Source of the DNA: Oryzisolibacter sp. LB2S
GTDB taxonomy: Bacteria; Pseudomonadota; Gammaproteobacteria; Burkholderiales; Burkholderiaceae_C
Length of the DNA: 64,000 nucleotides
Direction: 5' to 3'
NCBI RefSeq assembly: GCF_040732315.1
Contig: NZ_CP160388.1
Location: 3,438,494-3,502,493 of the forward strand
This document shows, piece by piece, positions 1 through 9,261 of the stretch (positions are counted from its first letter, which is position 1; every line of letters begins with the position of its first letter). Made by a program: the position numbers and the translations under genes. A model generated the notes under the pieces. The model did not search any database. It was not told the DNA's origin and worked only from the letters and a program-made list of their open reading frames with translations.

Positions 1-1686
1 GCCGTGCATCTCAGCGCCGAGCAGGCAGACGCCGCGGCCCAGGTGGATGCCAACCCCGGTCCGTTTCTGCTGTTCGGCAGCACCGGCAGCGGCAAGACCG
101 AGGTCTACATGCACTGCGTGGCGCGGGCGCTGGCCGCCAGCCCCCAGGCCCAGGCACTGGTGATGGTGCCGGAGATCAACCTCACGCCCCAGCTCGAGGA
201 GCGCTTTCGCGCGCGCTTTGCGCCGCTCTATGGCGCGGGCGCCGTGGTCAGCCTGCACAGCGGCATGACCAACCCGCAGCGCCTCAAAAGCTGGCTGGCC
301 GCGCACCAGGGCGCGGCGCGCATCGTGCTGGGCACGCGCATGGCGGTGTTTGCCAGCCTGCCGGGGCTCTCGCTCATCGTCGTGGACGAGGAGCATGACG
401 CGAGCTACAAGCAGCAGGAGGGCGCACGCTACTCGGCGCGCGACCTGGCCGTCTGGCGCGGGCGCGAGCAGGCGGCCAAGGTGATCCTGGGCAGCGCCAC
501 GCCGTCGCTCGAGAGCTGGCACGCGAGCAGCCCCGAGGTGGGCCGCTACCAGCGCCTTTGCATGCCCAGCCGCATAGGCTCGGGCCGGCTGCCGCGCCTG
601 CGCCTCGTGGACATGGGCCAGCAGCCGCGCGGCGCGGTGTTTGCGCCGCCGCTCCTGGCCGCCATCACCGAGCGGGTGGAACGCGGCGAGCAATGCCTGG
701 TGCTGCTCAACCGCCGCGGCTTTGCCCCGGTGCTGCACTGCCACGCCTGCGGCTGGAAGAGCGACTGCCCGCATTGCAGCGCGCACCAGGTGTTCCACAA
801 GGTGGACCGCACGCTGCGCTGCCACCACTGCGGCTTTGCCCAGCGCGTGCCGCGCGCCTGCCCCGCCTGTGGCAACCCCGACATCGCCCCCGTGGGCCGG
901 GGCACGGAGCAGCTCGAGGAGCAGCTGGCCGCGCTGCTCAGAAACGTCATCACCCCGGATCGCCGCGCCGCGCGCGTGGCGCGCATAGACGCCGACACCA
1001 CCAAACACAAGGGGGCGCTCGAGCAGCAGCTCGCCCAGGTACACGCGGGCGAGGTGGATGTGCTCGTGGGCACGCAGATGATCGCCAAGGGCCATGACTT
1101 TCGGCGCATCACGCTGGTGGCGGCCGTGCAGCCCGACGGCGCGCTGTTTTGCAGCGACTTTCGCGCGCCGGAACGCCTGTTTGCCCTCTTGATGCAGGCC
1201 GCGGGCCGCGCCGGGCGCGACGCGCGCTACGTGGCCAACCAGGAGAGCGCGCCCGAGATGTGGCTGCAGACCTGGCACCCGGACCACGCCGTCTACGCCG
1301 CGCTGCGCCGCCACGACTACCCAGCCTTTGCCACGCAGCAGCTGGCCGAGCGCCGCACGGCCGGCATGCCGCCCTTTGCCTACCAGGCCCTGGTGCGCGC
1401 CGACGCGCGCAGCCAGGAGACGGCCCAGGCCTTTTTGCAGGCCGCGGCCGAGGCCGCGCGCGCGACCGAGCTGCCGGGCATGGACCAGGTCTTCATCTTC
1501 CCGCCCGTGCCGCTGGCCGTGCAGCGCGTGGCCGATGTGGAGCGCGCCCAGATGCTGCTCGAGAGCCCAAGCCGCGCGGCGCTGCAGCGCTTTCTGGCGG
1601 CCTGGCAGGCGCTCTTGCACGCCGAGCGCGCCCGGCACAGGGGGCTGGTGCGCTGGCTGGTGGACGTGGACCCGCAGGCGATCTGA
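1..1686 (+). CDS. priA: Primosomal protein N' (replication restart helicase PriA), 5' end outside window
   Basis: PriA is the 3'-5' DNA helicase that recognises stalled forks and starts primosome assembly for replication restart. Seen here: Walker A motif GSTGSGKT near nt 76-99, the DEEH box at nt 385-396, four CxxC zinc pairs between nt 738 and 900 (CHACGWKSDCPHC, CHHCG, CPACG), and helicase motifs such as GTQMIAKGHDF and QAAGRAGR near nt 1070-1215. About 562 codons lie in the window. PriA of this group is usually about 700 residues, so the N-terminal 3'-DNA-binding domain lies upstream. The frame is open from base 1, so the first in-frame start codon in the window (GTG at nt 4) is not the true start. 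The gene ends about 110 bases before the asparaginase gene. Confidence 0.97.
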   Translation, partial: AVHLSAEQADAAAQVDANPGPFLLFGSTGSGKTEVYMHCVARALAASPQAQALVMVPEINLTPQLEERFRARFAPLYGAGAVVSLHSGMTNPQRLKSWLAAHQGAARIVLGTRMAVFASLPGLSLIVVDEEHDASYKQQEGARYSARDLAVWRGREQAAKVILGSATPSLESWHASSPEVGRYQRLCMPSRIGSGRLPRLRLVDMGQQPRGAVFAPPLLAAITERVERGEQCLVLLNRRGFAPVLHCHACGWKSDCPHCSAHQVFHKVDRTLRCHHCGFAQRVPRACPACGNPDIAPVGRGTEQLEEQLAALLRNVITPDRRAARVARIDADTTKHKGALEQQLAQVHAGEVDVLVGTQMIAKGHDFRRITLVAAVQPDGALFCSDFRAPERLFALLMQAAGRAGRDARYVANQESAPEMWLQTWHPDHAVYAALRRHDYPAFATQQLAERRTAGMPPFAYQALVRADARSQETAQAFLQAAAEAARATELPGMDQVFIFPPVPLAVQRVADVERAQMLLESPSRAALQRFLAAWQALLHAERARHRGLVRWLVDVDPQAI

Positions 1687-2916
<1,230 letters not shown>

Positions 2917-2938
2917 GCCGCGTGCAGGCCCTGACGAG

Positions 2939-2963
2939 AACGCCCCATTTGGGGCGTTTTTTT
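2939..2963 (+). terminator. Rho-independent terminator after the asparaginase gene
   Basis: Perfect 8-bp stem AACGCCCC / GGGGCGTT with an ATTT loop, followed by a run of T. It lies 22 bases after the asparaginase stop codon. Confidence 0.9.
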
Positions 2964-3026
2964 ACTTGCATCACATGACAGACAAGCGCAGGTGGTGTCC
3001 AGCGCATATTTGCCGTCTCTCGCGGA

Positions 3027-4004
3027 TCAGATCTCGCCGCGCAGACTGTCCAGAAACTTCAGCAGGTAGCGGTTGACCTCATCCGGGCACTCCATCTGCA
3101 CCATGTGGCCCGCGTTGGGAATCATCGCCACCTCGCGCAGATCAGGGAACTGGGCACGCATCAGCGAGATGGGATCGTCGCCGTGGAAGGCTTCGAGATC
3201 GATATCGCGTTCGCTGCCGATGAAGAATGCCGGCACCCGGCTCTGCACGCCCTCGTAGGGTTTGCGCTGGGACCATTTCAGGTCCATGGCGCGGTAGTAG
3301 TTCAATCCACCGGTGAAACCGGTGCGACTGTACTCGCTCACGAAATACTCCATCTCCAGATCGTTCATCCAGCGCCACGGCAGCGGCGGCGGTTCCGGCA
3401 GTGCGTCGAGATAGGTGGTGCCGGGCGGGTGCCTGAACACGGCGGCCATCTCGTAATCGCCGCTGAGCGCGTAGAACACCTTGTTGAGGAATTCCCGCGG
3501 CGCCGCGTTGAGCGCCGCATCCGCCGGGCCCGGCTCGCGGAAATATTCGATATGGAGGAAATGCTGCTTGGCGATCTCGGCGTACTCCGTCAACGGCGGC
3601 ACGTCGGGATTGTGGGGCGCGGCGGGATTCTCCAGCCCGATCACCGCGATCACGCGCTCGGGCGCGCGCAGCGCCAGGTCGTACACCGCGAAGGCGCCGA
3701 AATCCAGGCCGACGAATACCGCCCGCTGTTCGCCGATATGGTCGAGCAGCCCAAGCAGGTCGGCGACGATGGGGTCGACGCCATAGGCTTCGACCTCGGC
3801 GGGGGCGGAGGTCTGCCCCATGCCGCGCATATCCGGCGCGATCACCCGCCAGCCGGCCGCCGCCAGTGCCGCGATCTGATGGCGCCAGCTGAACCAGAGG
3901 TGAGGAAAACCATGGCACAACACCACCGGCACCCCTTCCCCCTGCTCCACGTAATGCATGTGAATGCCGTTGATGTCGGTGTGCCGGTGGGTCCACTCAA
4001 TCAT
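3027..4004 (-). CDS. Alpha/beta hydrolase, soluble epoxide hydrolase-like
   Basis: A 325-residue alpha/beta-hydrolase. The oxyanion-hole motif HGFP is at residues 31-34, the nucleophile motif GLDFG at 99-103 (Asp101) and the catalytic His near residue 300 (NAGHM). An aspartate nucleophile together with the lid segment GFTGGLNYYR is typical of epoxide hydrolases and fluoroacetate/haloalkane dehalogenases rather than esterases. The usual H-D-W-G nucleophile elbow is L-D-F-G here. Start: ATG preceded by GGAGAGAG. The frame stays open upstream to about 4280 but there only translates a REP repeat. It is isolated, with a remnant of another gene just upstream. Epoxide hydrolase is the best guess; dehalogenase is possible. 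Confidence 0.82.
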   Translation of the reverse strand: MIEWTHRHTDINGIHMHYVEQGEGVPVVLCHGFPHLWFSWRHQIAALAAAGWRVIAPDMRGMGQTSAPAEVEAYGVDPIVADLLGLLDHIGEQRAVFVGLDFGAFAVYDLALRAPERVIAVIGLENPAAPHNPDVPPLTEYAEIAKQHFLHIEYFREPGPADAALNAAPREFLNKVFYALSGDYEMAAVFRHPPGTTYLDALPEPPPLPWRWMNDLEMEYFVSEYSRTGFTGGLNYYRAMDLKWSQRKPYEGVQSRVPAFFIGSERDIDLEAFHGDDPISLMRAQFPDLREVAMIPNAGHMVQMECPDEVNRYLLKFLDSLRGEI

Positions 4005-4179
4005 TGTCTCTCTCCGCTGCACATTGTGGGCGCCTGCATGGGCATGGGCATGGGCGCGCTGCCGCGCACCCGGTTTATGGAGCGCATCGTACAAGGGATG
4101 CGACGGACTGCCACAGCCCAGCAGTGCGGCGCCTGCGAATGCGAACAGGGAGAATGAATGGCGGCCGGCCGCGGGCGGG

Positions 4180-4240
4180 TCACCGCTTCTTGGTGGCGTA
4201 GGCGGCCAAGTCGTCGTAGCGCTGGGTGATGAAGGGGAAC
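4180..4240 (-). pseudogene. 3' remnant of an unidentified gene, truncated by the REP doublet
   Basis: On the minus strand the bases next to the REP doublet encode a protein-like C-terminus, FPFITQRYDDLAAYATKKR, followed by TGA at 4180-4182. The codon choice (TAC, GAC, CAG, AAG) is that of a real gene. The frame runs directly into the repeat at 4241 and has no start. It looks like the last 20 or so codons of a gene whose remainder was deleted or displaced. I do not recognise the family. The rest of the 343-base gap (4005-4347) shows nothing else coding. Confidence 0.55.
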
Positions 4241-4329
4241 CCGTCATCCCCGCGCAAGCGGGGATCCAGGTGCCACACAAGCAGTTGCTTCGTCACTGCG
4301 GTGGATCCCCGCTTGCGCGGGGATGACGG
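4241..4329. repeat. 89-bp REP doublet (REPIN-like), copy 1
   Basis: Two 28-bp arms, 4241-4268 and 4302-4329, are perfect inverted repeats of each other, separated by 33 bp. Each arm is itself a hairpin: CCCCGC, tetraloop GCAA, GCGGGG, flanked by CCGTCAT and ATCCA. The same layout (28-33-28) recurs at 12324-12412. This fits a REP doublet (REPIN) of the kind mobilised in trans by RAYT transposases; no RAYT gene lies in the window. It abuts the gene remnant at 4180-4240. Confidence 0.88.
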
Positions 4330-4347
4330 TGGGTTTCGCAGGCATCG

Positions 4348-5163
4348 CTACTTGAGCCGTTTCTGAAGCACGCGACAGCCCAGCTGCCGCAGATCCTGCG
4401 CAAACGCATCGGACATCAGGTAGGCAAACTCCACGGGCCGCTGGCGGCCTATGGCGTCGCCCTCGACCTCGGCGGACGCGGGGTGGCACATGATCAGGCC
4501 GCCCTCGCCCATCTGGGCAAGCCAGGCGCGCATGTGCGCGCCGTAGGCCTCGGGGCTGGGCGCGTCAAAGCCGTAGACGCCGCCAAAGCCCTGGTTCATG
4601 GCCAGGCCCGCGCGGCGCAGCCTGCGTGTGGTCGTCCAGCCGCCCAGCAGCGCGATGACGCCGGCCTTGGGGTCGCGCCACAGCGCGCCCGCGGGCGCCG
4701 TGGAGCGCACCCAGGGCAGGTTCTGCGCCCCATAGCGCCGCCGCAGCTCGGCCAGCATGGCCGCGCGCACGCCGGGCAGTTGGTGCACATGCTGGTGGCC
4801 GTCGACATAGTCGGGCGGCGCACCGATCGCGTCCTCGAACGCGTCGAGCTGCGCGCGCCAGGCGTCCTGCACCCGCGCGGGCGCCAGGCGCCGCAGATAG
4901 GCCGCGGCCAGCAGCGGGCCGAGCGCGCGCGCCTCGCAGGCGCCGCCGTGGGACTCGGTAAGGTTGAAGTGCAGGCCCAGCTGCAGGCGCGCGCGCAGGG
5001 GCAAAAGCCGTGGCGCGGCGGCGCGCCAGCCGGGGGCGGTGGTCATGCAGCTCGTGGCCGACAGGCGGCCGGCCTCGGCCAGGCGCAGCACGGCCTCGTC
5101 CACCAGCGGATGCAGCGCGTAGTCGTCGGCGCAGAGGATCAGGCCGCGGCCGGCGCCGTTCAT
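4348..5163 (-). CDS. YdjC/ChbG/HpnK-family deacetylase (NaxD / LgmC-like)
   Basis: A 271-residue carbohydrate deacetylase of the YdjC-fold family. Metal-site motifs are present: CADDY near residue 11, HFNLTE near residue 65, and DGHQHVH near residue 120. Members remove N-acetyl groups from chito-oligosaccharides (ChbG), hopanoid glucosamine (HpnK) or undecaprenyl-phosphate hexosamine (Francisella NaxD, Bordetella LgmC). The neighbours decide between these: its ATG overlaps the stop of the gtrA-like gene (ATGA), and that gene is coupled to a GT2 synthase and a GT39 transferase. So deacetylation of a lipid-carrier-linked GlcNAc or GalNAc before transfer to lipid A is the favoured role. Family certain; substrate inferred from context. 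Confidence 0.87.
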   Translation of the reverse strand: MNGAGRGLILCADDYALHPLVDEAVLRLAEAGRLSATSCMTTAPGWRAAAPRLLPLRARLQLGLHFNLTESHGGACEARALGPLLAAAYLRRLAPARVQDAWRAQLDAFEDAIGAPPDYVDGHQHVHQLPGVRAAMLAELRRRYGAQNLPWVRSTAPAGALWRDPKAGVIALLGGWTTTRRLRRAGLAMNQGFGGVYGFDAPSPEAYGAHMRAWLAQMGEGGLIMCHPASAEVEGDAIGRQRPVEFAYLMSDAFAQDLRQLGCRVLQKRLK

Positions 5164-5576
5164 GCGCGCCTCCGAAAGGCCCAGAACTTGGCCAGCACAA
5201 AGGTGGCCAAGGCCACCAGCACCAGCACGCCGGCCAGGCTCCACAGGTAATGCCAGTGCAGCCAGTCGAGGGCGATGGCGTAGAGCAGCTCGTTGGCCAC
5301 GAAGGACAGGCAGGCCACGGCAAAGTAGCGCGCCACCACGCCCCAGCCGCGCGCACGCGCGCTGGCGAAGGTGAGCAGCGCGTGGCCGTTGTAGCTCACG
5401 ACGAAGGCCACGAGAAACGCCAGCACGTTGGCGACGAGCGGCGCCATGCGCGTGGCCTGCACGAGCAGCGCCACCACCGCCAGATGCGTGGCCGCCGCGC
5501 AGCCGCCCACGACCACGAACTGCAGCGGCTGGGGCAGCAGCGCCAGGCGCCGCGCCAGAAGGCTTGCCACGCTCAT
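5160..5576 (-). CDS. GtrA-family membrane protein (candidate polyprenyl-P-sugar flippase)
   Basis: A 138-residue protein with four hydrophobic helices, the size and layout of GtrA. The family is thought to flip polyprenyl-phosphate-linked sugars across the inner membrane. It ends in a short basic tail (FWAFRRR), as GtrA proteins do. The start codon overlaps the stop of the upstream GT2 gene by ATGA, and its own stop overlaps the start of the deacetylase gene the same way, so the four genes are translationally coupled. In the lipid A modification model it takes the place of ArnE/ArnF or Bordetella LgmD. Flippase activity of GtrA is inferred in the literature rather than proven. Confidence 0.85.
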   Translation of the reverse strand: MSVASLLARRLALLPQPLQFVVVGGCAAATHLAVVALLVQATRMAPLVANVLAFLVAFVVSYNGHALLTFASARARGWGVVARYFAVACLSFVANELLYAIALDWLHWHYLWSLAGVLVLVALATFVLAKFWAFRRRA

Positions 5577-6610
5577 GCGTCGCGCCAGGGGCTGCGGTCT
5601 TCGTCGCGCGCGACGACGTAGGTCGGGCGCTGCTTGACCTCGTCGTAGATGCGCCCGATGTACTCGCCCAGGATGCCGATGGACATGAGCTGCACGCCCG
5701 AGAACAGCATGATGCCGGCCGCCAGCGTGGGCCAGCCGGCCACGCTGACACCGAACAGCAGGGCGTCGAGCGCGATCCACAGGCCGTACAGCAGCGCCAG
5801 CGCGGCGACCATGGCGCCGACGATGCTCCACATGCGCAGCGGCAGCGTGGTGAACGATGTCAGGCCCAGCAGCGCCAGCGAGCCCAGGCTGCGCAGGCTG
5901 AAGCTCGACTGCCCGCCAGCGCGGTCGAGCGGCACGAATGGCAGGGCCACGGAGCGAAAGCCCACCCAGGCGTACAGCCCCTTCATGAAGCGGTGGTGCT
6001 CGGGCAGGGCGTTGAGGGCGTCGGCCACGCGCCGGTCCATCCAGCGGAAGTCGCCCGCATGGGGCGGCACCTTGACCTTCTTGCCGGCGTTGAGCAGGCC
6101 GTAGAACACACCCGTGCCCAGGCGCTTGGTGCCGCTCTCGGCGGCGCGGTCAGCGATCACGCCGTAGACCATGTCATAGCCCGCGAGCCACAGCTCGTGC
6201 ATCTGCGGCAGCAGCTCCAGCGGGTGCTGGAAGTCCGCATCGATGAGCAGCACGGCATTGCCGCGCGCATGCGCCAGTCCCGCGGACAGCGCCGCCTCCT
6301 TGCCGAAGTTGCGCGACAGGGCCAGGTAGCGCAGCGGCAGCTCGGCAGCCAGGCGCAGCGCGATATCGTGCGTGGCATCCCTGCTGCCGTCGTTGACGAC
6401 GATGATCTCGAACTCGGGCGTGAGCCGCTGCACCGCCTGCGCGAGCGCACGCACAAAGGCCTCGAGGGTGCTCTCCTCGTTGTGCGCGGGCACCACGCAG
6501 CTCAGGCGCAGGGGCGCACGCGGCAGCGGGGCCGGCGGCGCGGCCGGCGCGTATTCGGCGTAGTAGTCGCTGCGCGGTGTGACGCGGTAGGGGGCGGCGG
6601 ATTCGGTCAT
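5573..6610 (-). CDS. GT2-family glycosyltransferase (polyprenyl-phosphate sugar synthase, GtrB/ArnC-like)
   Basis: A 345-residue inner-membrane glycosyltransferase. An N-terminal Pro/Ala-rich tail of about 30 residues is followed by the GT-A fold opening VVPAHNEES (about 39-47), the nucleotide/metal motif DADFQHP (from residue 124), and two C-terminal transmembrane helices (about 235-255 and 270-295). This architecture matches GtrB, ArnC and DPM1-like enzymes, which load a sugar from a nucleotide donor onto undecaprenyl phosphate. Its start overlaps the stop of the GT39 gene (ATGA) and its stop overlaps the start of gtrA. With the deacetylase downstream, the donor is probably UDP-GlcNAc or UDP-GalNAc, but the sequence alone does not show it. 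Confidence 0.9.
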   Translation of the reverse strand: MTESAAPYRVTPRSDYYAEYAPAAPPAPLPRAPLRLSCVVPAHNEESTLEAFVRALAQAVQRLTPEFEIIVVNDGSRDATHDIALRLAAELPLRYLALSRNFGKEAALSAGLAHARGNAVLLIDADFQHPLELLPQMHELWLAGYDMVYGVIADRAAESGTKRLGTGVFYGLLNAGKKVKVPPHAGDFRWMDRRVADALNALPEHHRFMKGLYAWVGFRSVALPFVPLDRAGGQSSFSLRSLGSLALLGLTSFTTLPLRMWSIVGAMVAALALLYGLWIALDALLFGVSVAGWPTLAAGIMLFSGVQLMSIGILGEYIGRIYDEVKQRPTYVVARDEDRSPWRDA

Positions 6611-8238
6611 GGCGGCGATTGTCCCAAGGATTCTTCCAAGTCTTGACCCGCACTGGCGTGTGCGGGGGCGGCATCGACGTCATAGACCGCATAGGCCCAG
6701 GCCTGCGGGCGCGGAAAGCGCCAGCCGCTGCGCTGCAGCCGCAGCACATGGGGCCGTGGTGCCTGGCCGCGCGCGGCCAGCCAGTCCTGCGCCTGCCGCT
6801 GGCAATCGGTGGCCGGCTGCGGCGTGGCCACGGGCCCCAGCGGGCACAGGAGCAGGCCGTTGTCCCGCCGCCAGTCGCCCAGGGCCGACAGGCGCGCGAT
6901 GTCGGTATCGGGCAGGCCCGGTATGGTGAGCAGATGCGGCTGTGCGTAGAAGGCCAGCATGGCGTTCTCGGCCCAGTCGCCGCCCACCCAGGCCAGCCGC
7001 TGGCCGGGGTGGCGCGCCTGCCATTCCTGCACGATGGCGCGCGCGGCATCCTGCGTGGGCCGGTAGTAGCCCCTGTCGCCGCGCAACGCGCTCACCGTGG
7101 CCGCCACCACGCCCAGCAGCAGCACCACGGCCAGCACCGGCCACCAGGCGCGCGCCAGGCGCTCGCGCACCCGGTCGGCCGCCGCTGGCGCCTGCTGCTG
7201 CAGGTTGCGCAGCCACAGCAGCGCAAACGCATAGCCGATCGGTATCGCCCAGGGGGTGGACAGCTCCACCACGCCGGCCACGCCAAAGGCCAACGTCAGC
7301 GCCCAGGGCATGAAGGCGAGCCAGAACAGCACGTCGCTGCCGCCCTGCGGCCACCAGCTGCGCAGCAGCAGGCGCGCGGCCAGGCGCGGCCAGGGCGTGC
7401 CGTCGTGGCGCGCCTGCACGCGTGCCCAGACCAGGCACAGCGCAAGCCAGGCCGGCAGCCAGTAGAACAGCGGCGCGAGCGCAAAGCGCGCCACATAGCG
7501 CCAGGACGCACGCCCGCCGCCCTGGTCCATGGCATAGCCCAGCGGCGCCCAGTCGTGCGAGGCCACCCAGGCCAGATGGGGCCAGAGCGCCAGACCGAAC
7601 ACCGCCAGCGCCAGATAGGGCCGGGGCGTGGCCAGCCAGCGCCGGCCGTCCGGGTGCACAAGAATGGGCAGCAGAAAGCCCGCCAGGAACACCCCGCTGT
7701 AGTACTTGCTGAGCATGCAGGCCGCGGCCACCAGGCCCAGCCAGGCGCTGAACCAGGCGCCGCGCCAGCCGCGCTCCTGCCAACTTGCGAGCAGCAGCGC
7801 CGCGGCCCAGGGCCAGAGCGACAGCAGCTGGCTGTTGGCGTTGAACTTGCCCGCCAGATTCGTGTAGGGCAGGCTCCACAGCAGGAGCAGCGCACCCCAG
7901 GGCGCGAGCGCCCCGAGCTTCAGGCGTCGCCCCAGCGCCCACACGCCGAGCAGCCCCACGAACACGTTGGCGTAGGACAGCAGGCGGTAGGCCAGATCGT
8001 TCTGCGGCAAGAGCGCAAACCACAGCCCCACCACCCAGGCGAAGAACGGCGGGTGCTTGTGCGTGCCCCAGCGCAGCGGCTGGGACCAGGCGTAGTTCTC
8101 CAGCATGTCGTTGTAGCCGTCGAGGTTGGCGCTGGCCAGCCAGGACACGCCGGCCCAGACCAGACAGGCGCCGACAAGCCAGAACAGGACGCGGGGCGCG
8201 GGCGCGGCAGCAGTTGCCAGGGAAGCGGAGGAGGACAT
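6607..8238 (-). CDS. ArnT-like GT39/PMT family glycosyltransferase
   Basis: A 543-residue multi-spanning membrane protein with about 12 hydrophobic helices and a soluble C-terminal part. The first periplasmic loop carries the acidic, aromatic segment NLDGYNDMLENYAWS followed by WGTHKHPPFF, typical of the PMT_2/ArnT superfamily, whose catalytic residues lie in that loop. Such enzymes move a sugar from undecaprenyl phosphate onto lipid A, protein or glycan in the periplasm. It is the first gene of a four-gene ATGA-coupled operon, with a GT2 synthase, a flippase and a deacetylase after it. That set is what lipid A hexosamine modification needs (FlmK in Francisella, LgmB in Bordetella). Acceptor identity is inferred. 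Confidence 0.86.
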   Translation of the reverse strand: MSSSASLATAAAPAPRVLFWLVGACLVWAGVSWLASANLDGYNDMLENYAWSQPLRWGTHKHPPFFAWVVGLWFALLPQNDLAYRLLSYANVFVGLLGVWALGRRLKLGALAPWGALLLLWSLPYTNLAGKFNANSQLLSLWPWAAALLLASWQERGWRGAWFSAWLGLVAAACMLSKYYSGVFLAGFLLPILVHPDGRRWLATPRPYLALAVFGLALWPHLAWVASHDWAPLGYAMDQGGGRASWRYVARFALAPLFYWLPAWLALCLVWARVQARHDGTPWPRLAARLLLRSWWPQGGSDVLFWLAFMPWALTLAFGVAGVVELSTPWAIPIGYAFALLWLRNLQQQAPAAADRVRERLARAWWPVLAVVLLLGVVAATVSALRGDRGYYRPTQDAARAIVQEWQARHPGQRLAWVGGDWAENAMLAFYAQPHLLTIPGLPDTDIARLSALGDWRRDNGLLLCPLGPVATPQPATDCQRQAQDWLAARGQAPRPHVLRLQRSGWRFPRPQAWAYAVYDVDAAPAHASAGQDLEESLGQSPP

Positions 8239-8245
8239 TGGAATT

Positions 8246-9205
8246 TCAGGTCAGCAGCGCCACGGCCGCAGAAAAGCTGATGAAGGCCAGCGCCGTGGAC
8301 ACCATGATGATGCGTGCCACGCGCCCGCCATGCGCGCCAAAGCGCTCGACGAGCAGCGACACATTGCTCGCGCTCGGCAGGGCCGCGAGCAGCACCAGCA
8401 CGGCGAGCGTGAAGTCGGACAGCGGCGCACCCAGCGCCTGGGCCAGGCGCGCCACGGCCCAGACGAGCAGCGGATGCACGAGCAACTTGGCGAGCGCAAT
8501 CGGCACATACTGGCCCGGCGGCACATGTTCATGCTGGTTCATCTGCGAGCGCGCGAGCACCGCGCCAATCGTGAACAGCGCCACGGGCGAGGCCGCGCCC
8601 GCGAGCATGGCCACCGTCTGGTCCACGGGCGCGGGCAGCCGCCAGTGCAGCGCCGAGGCCAGGCCGCCCAGCGCAATGGCCCAGGGCATGGGGTTCACGG
8701 CCATGCCGCGCGCGGCGTTTCTGAGCGCCACGGCCACGCCATGCGCGCCCGCGCCCTCCAGGCGCGACAGCGCAATGCAGGCCGAGCTGGTGATCACCAG
8801 ATCCACCGTCAGCACCACGATCACGGTGCCGGCGCTGGCCTCGCCCATGAGCGCGACGAGCAGCGGCAGGCCCATGAAGCCGGTGTTGGGAAAGGCCGCC
8901 ACCAGGGCGCCGAAGGCGGCATCGTTCCAGCCCCTGCGGCGCAGCGTGAGGGCCACCGTGCCCGCCACCATGAGGCACGCGCACAGCAGGTAGACGCCGG
9001 CCGCCGCCGGGTCGAGCAGCCGGGCGATGGGCGTCTGCGCGCCGAAGCGGTAGAGCATGGCGGGCAGCGCGAAGTACAGCACAAAGCCGTTGAGCCCGCC
9101 GATGGCGGACGCGTGCAGCGCCCCGCCGCGCGTGGCCAGGTAGCCGCACAGCACGAGGGCGAAGAAGGGAAATGTGACCAACAGTACGGAGAGCACGGGC
9201 GGCAT
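8246..9205 (-). CDS. AEC-family transporter (auxin efflux carrier / MdcF-like)
   Basis: A 319-residue protein with about ten hydrophobic helices in the 5+5 pattern of the AEC family, including the helix-4 region FPNTGFMGLPLLVALMG with its conserved N-x-G-F-x-G-x-P and the C-terminal PSASNVSLL. Bacterial members move malonate, malate or other carboxylates or amino acids. Start taken at the ATG at 9205; the frame is open to 9262 but that extension lacks a credible N-terminus. It is divergent from the CitMHS gene, 56 bases apart, and its stop is 7 bases upstream of the GT39 start, so it could drive the glycosyltransferase operon transcriptionally. Substrate unknown. Confidence 0.87.
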   Translation of the reverse strand: MPPVLSVLLVTFPFFALVLCGYLATRGGALHASAIGGLNGFVLYFALPAMLYRFGAQTPIARLLDPAAAGVYLLCACLMVAGTVALTLRRRGWNDAAFGALVAAFPNTGFMGLPLLVALMGEASAGTVIVVLTVDLVITSSACIALSRLEGAGAHGVAVALRNAARGMAVNPMPWAIALGGLASALHWRLPAPVDQTVAMLAGAASPVALFTIGAVLARSQMNQHEHVPPGQYVPIALAKLLVHPLLVWAVARLAQALGAPLSDFTLAVLVLLAALPSASNVSLLVERFGAHGGRVARIIMVSTALAFISFSAAVALLT

Positions 9206-9261
9206 TCTCGCCGACGCGCCTTCCGCTACCATGCAAGCCTCGCCATCGTGGAGGGATCGCA

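Noticed and set aside
4005-4280. Upstream extension of the hydrolase frame containing a signal-peptide-like stretch
   Set aside because: The extension translates the REP doublet (IPACAGMT) and low-complexity HAHAHA; a good GGAGAGAG lies just before the internal ATG at 4004.
4241-4329. CRISPR-like repeat-spacer array
   Set aside because: Only one inverted pair per locus, no direct repeats in series, and the unit recurs as an 89-bp doublet.
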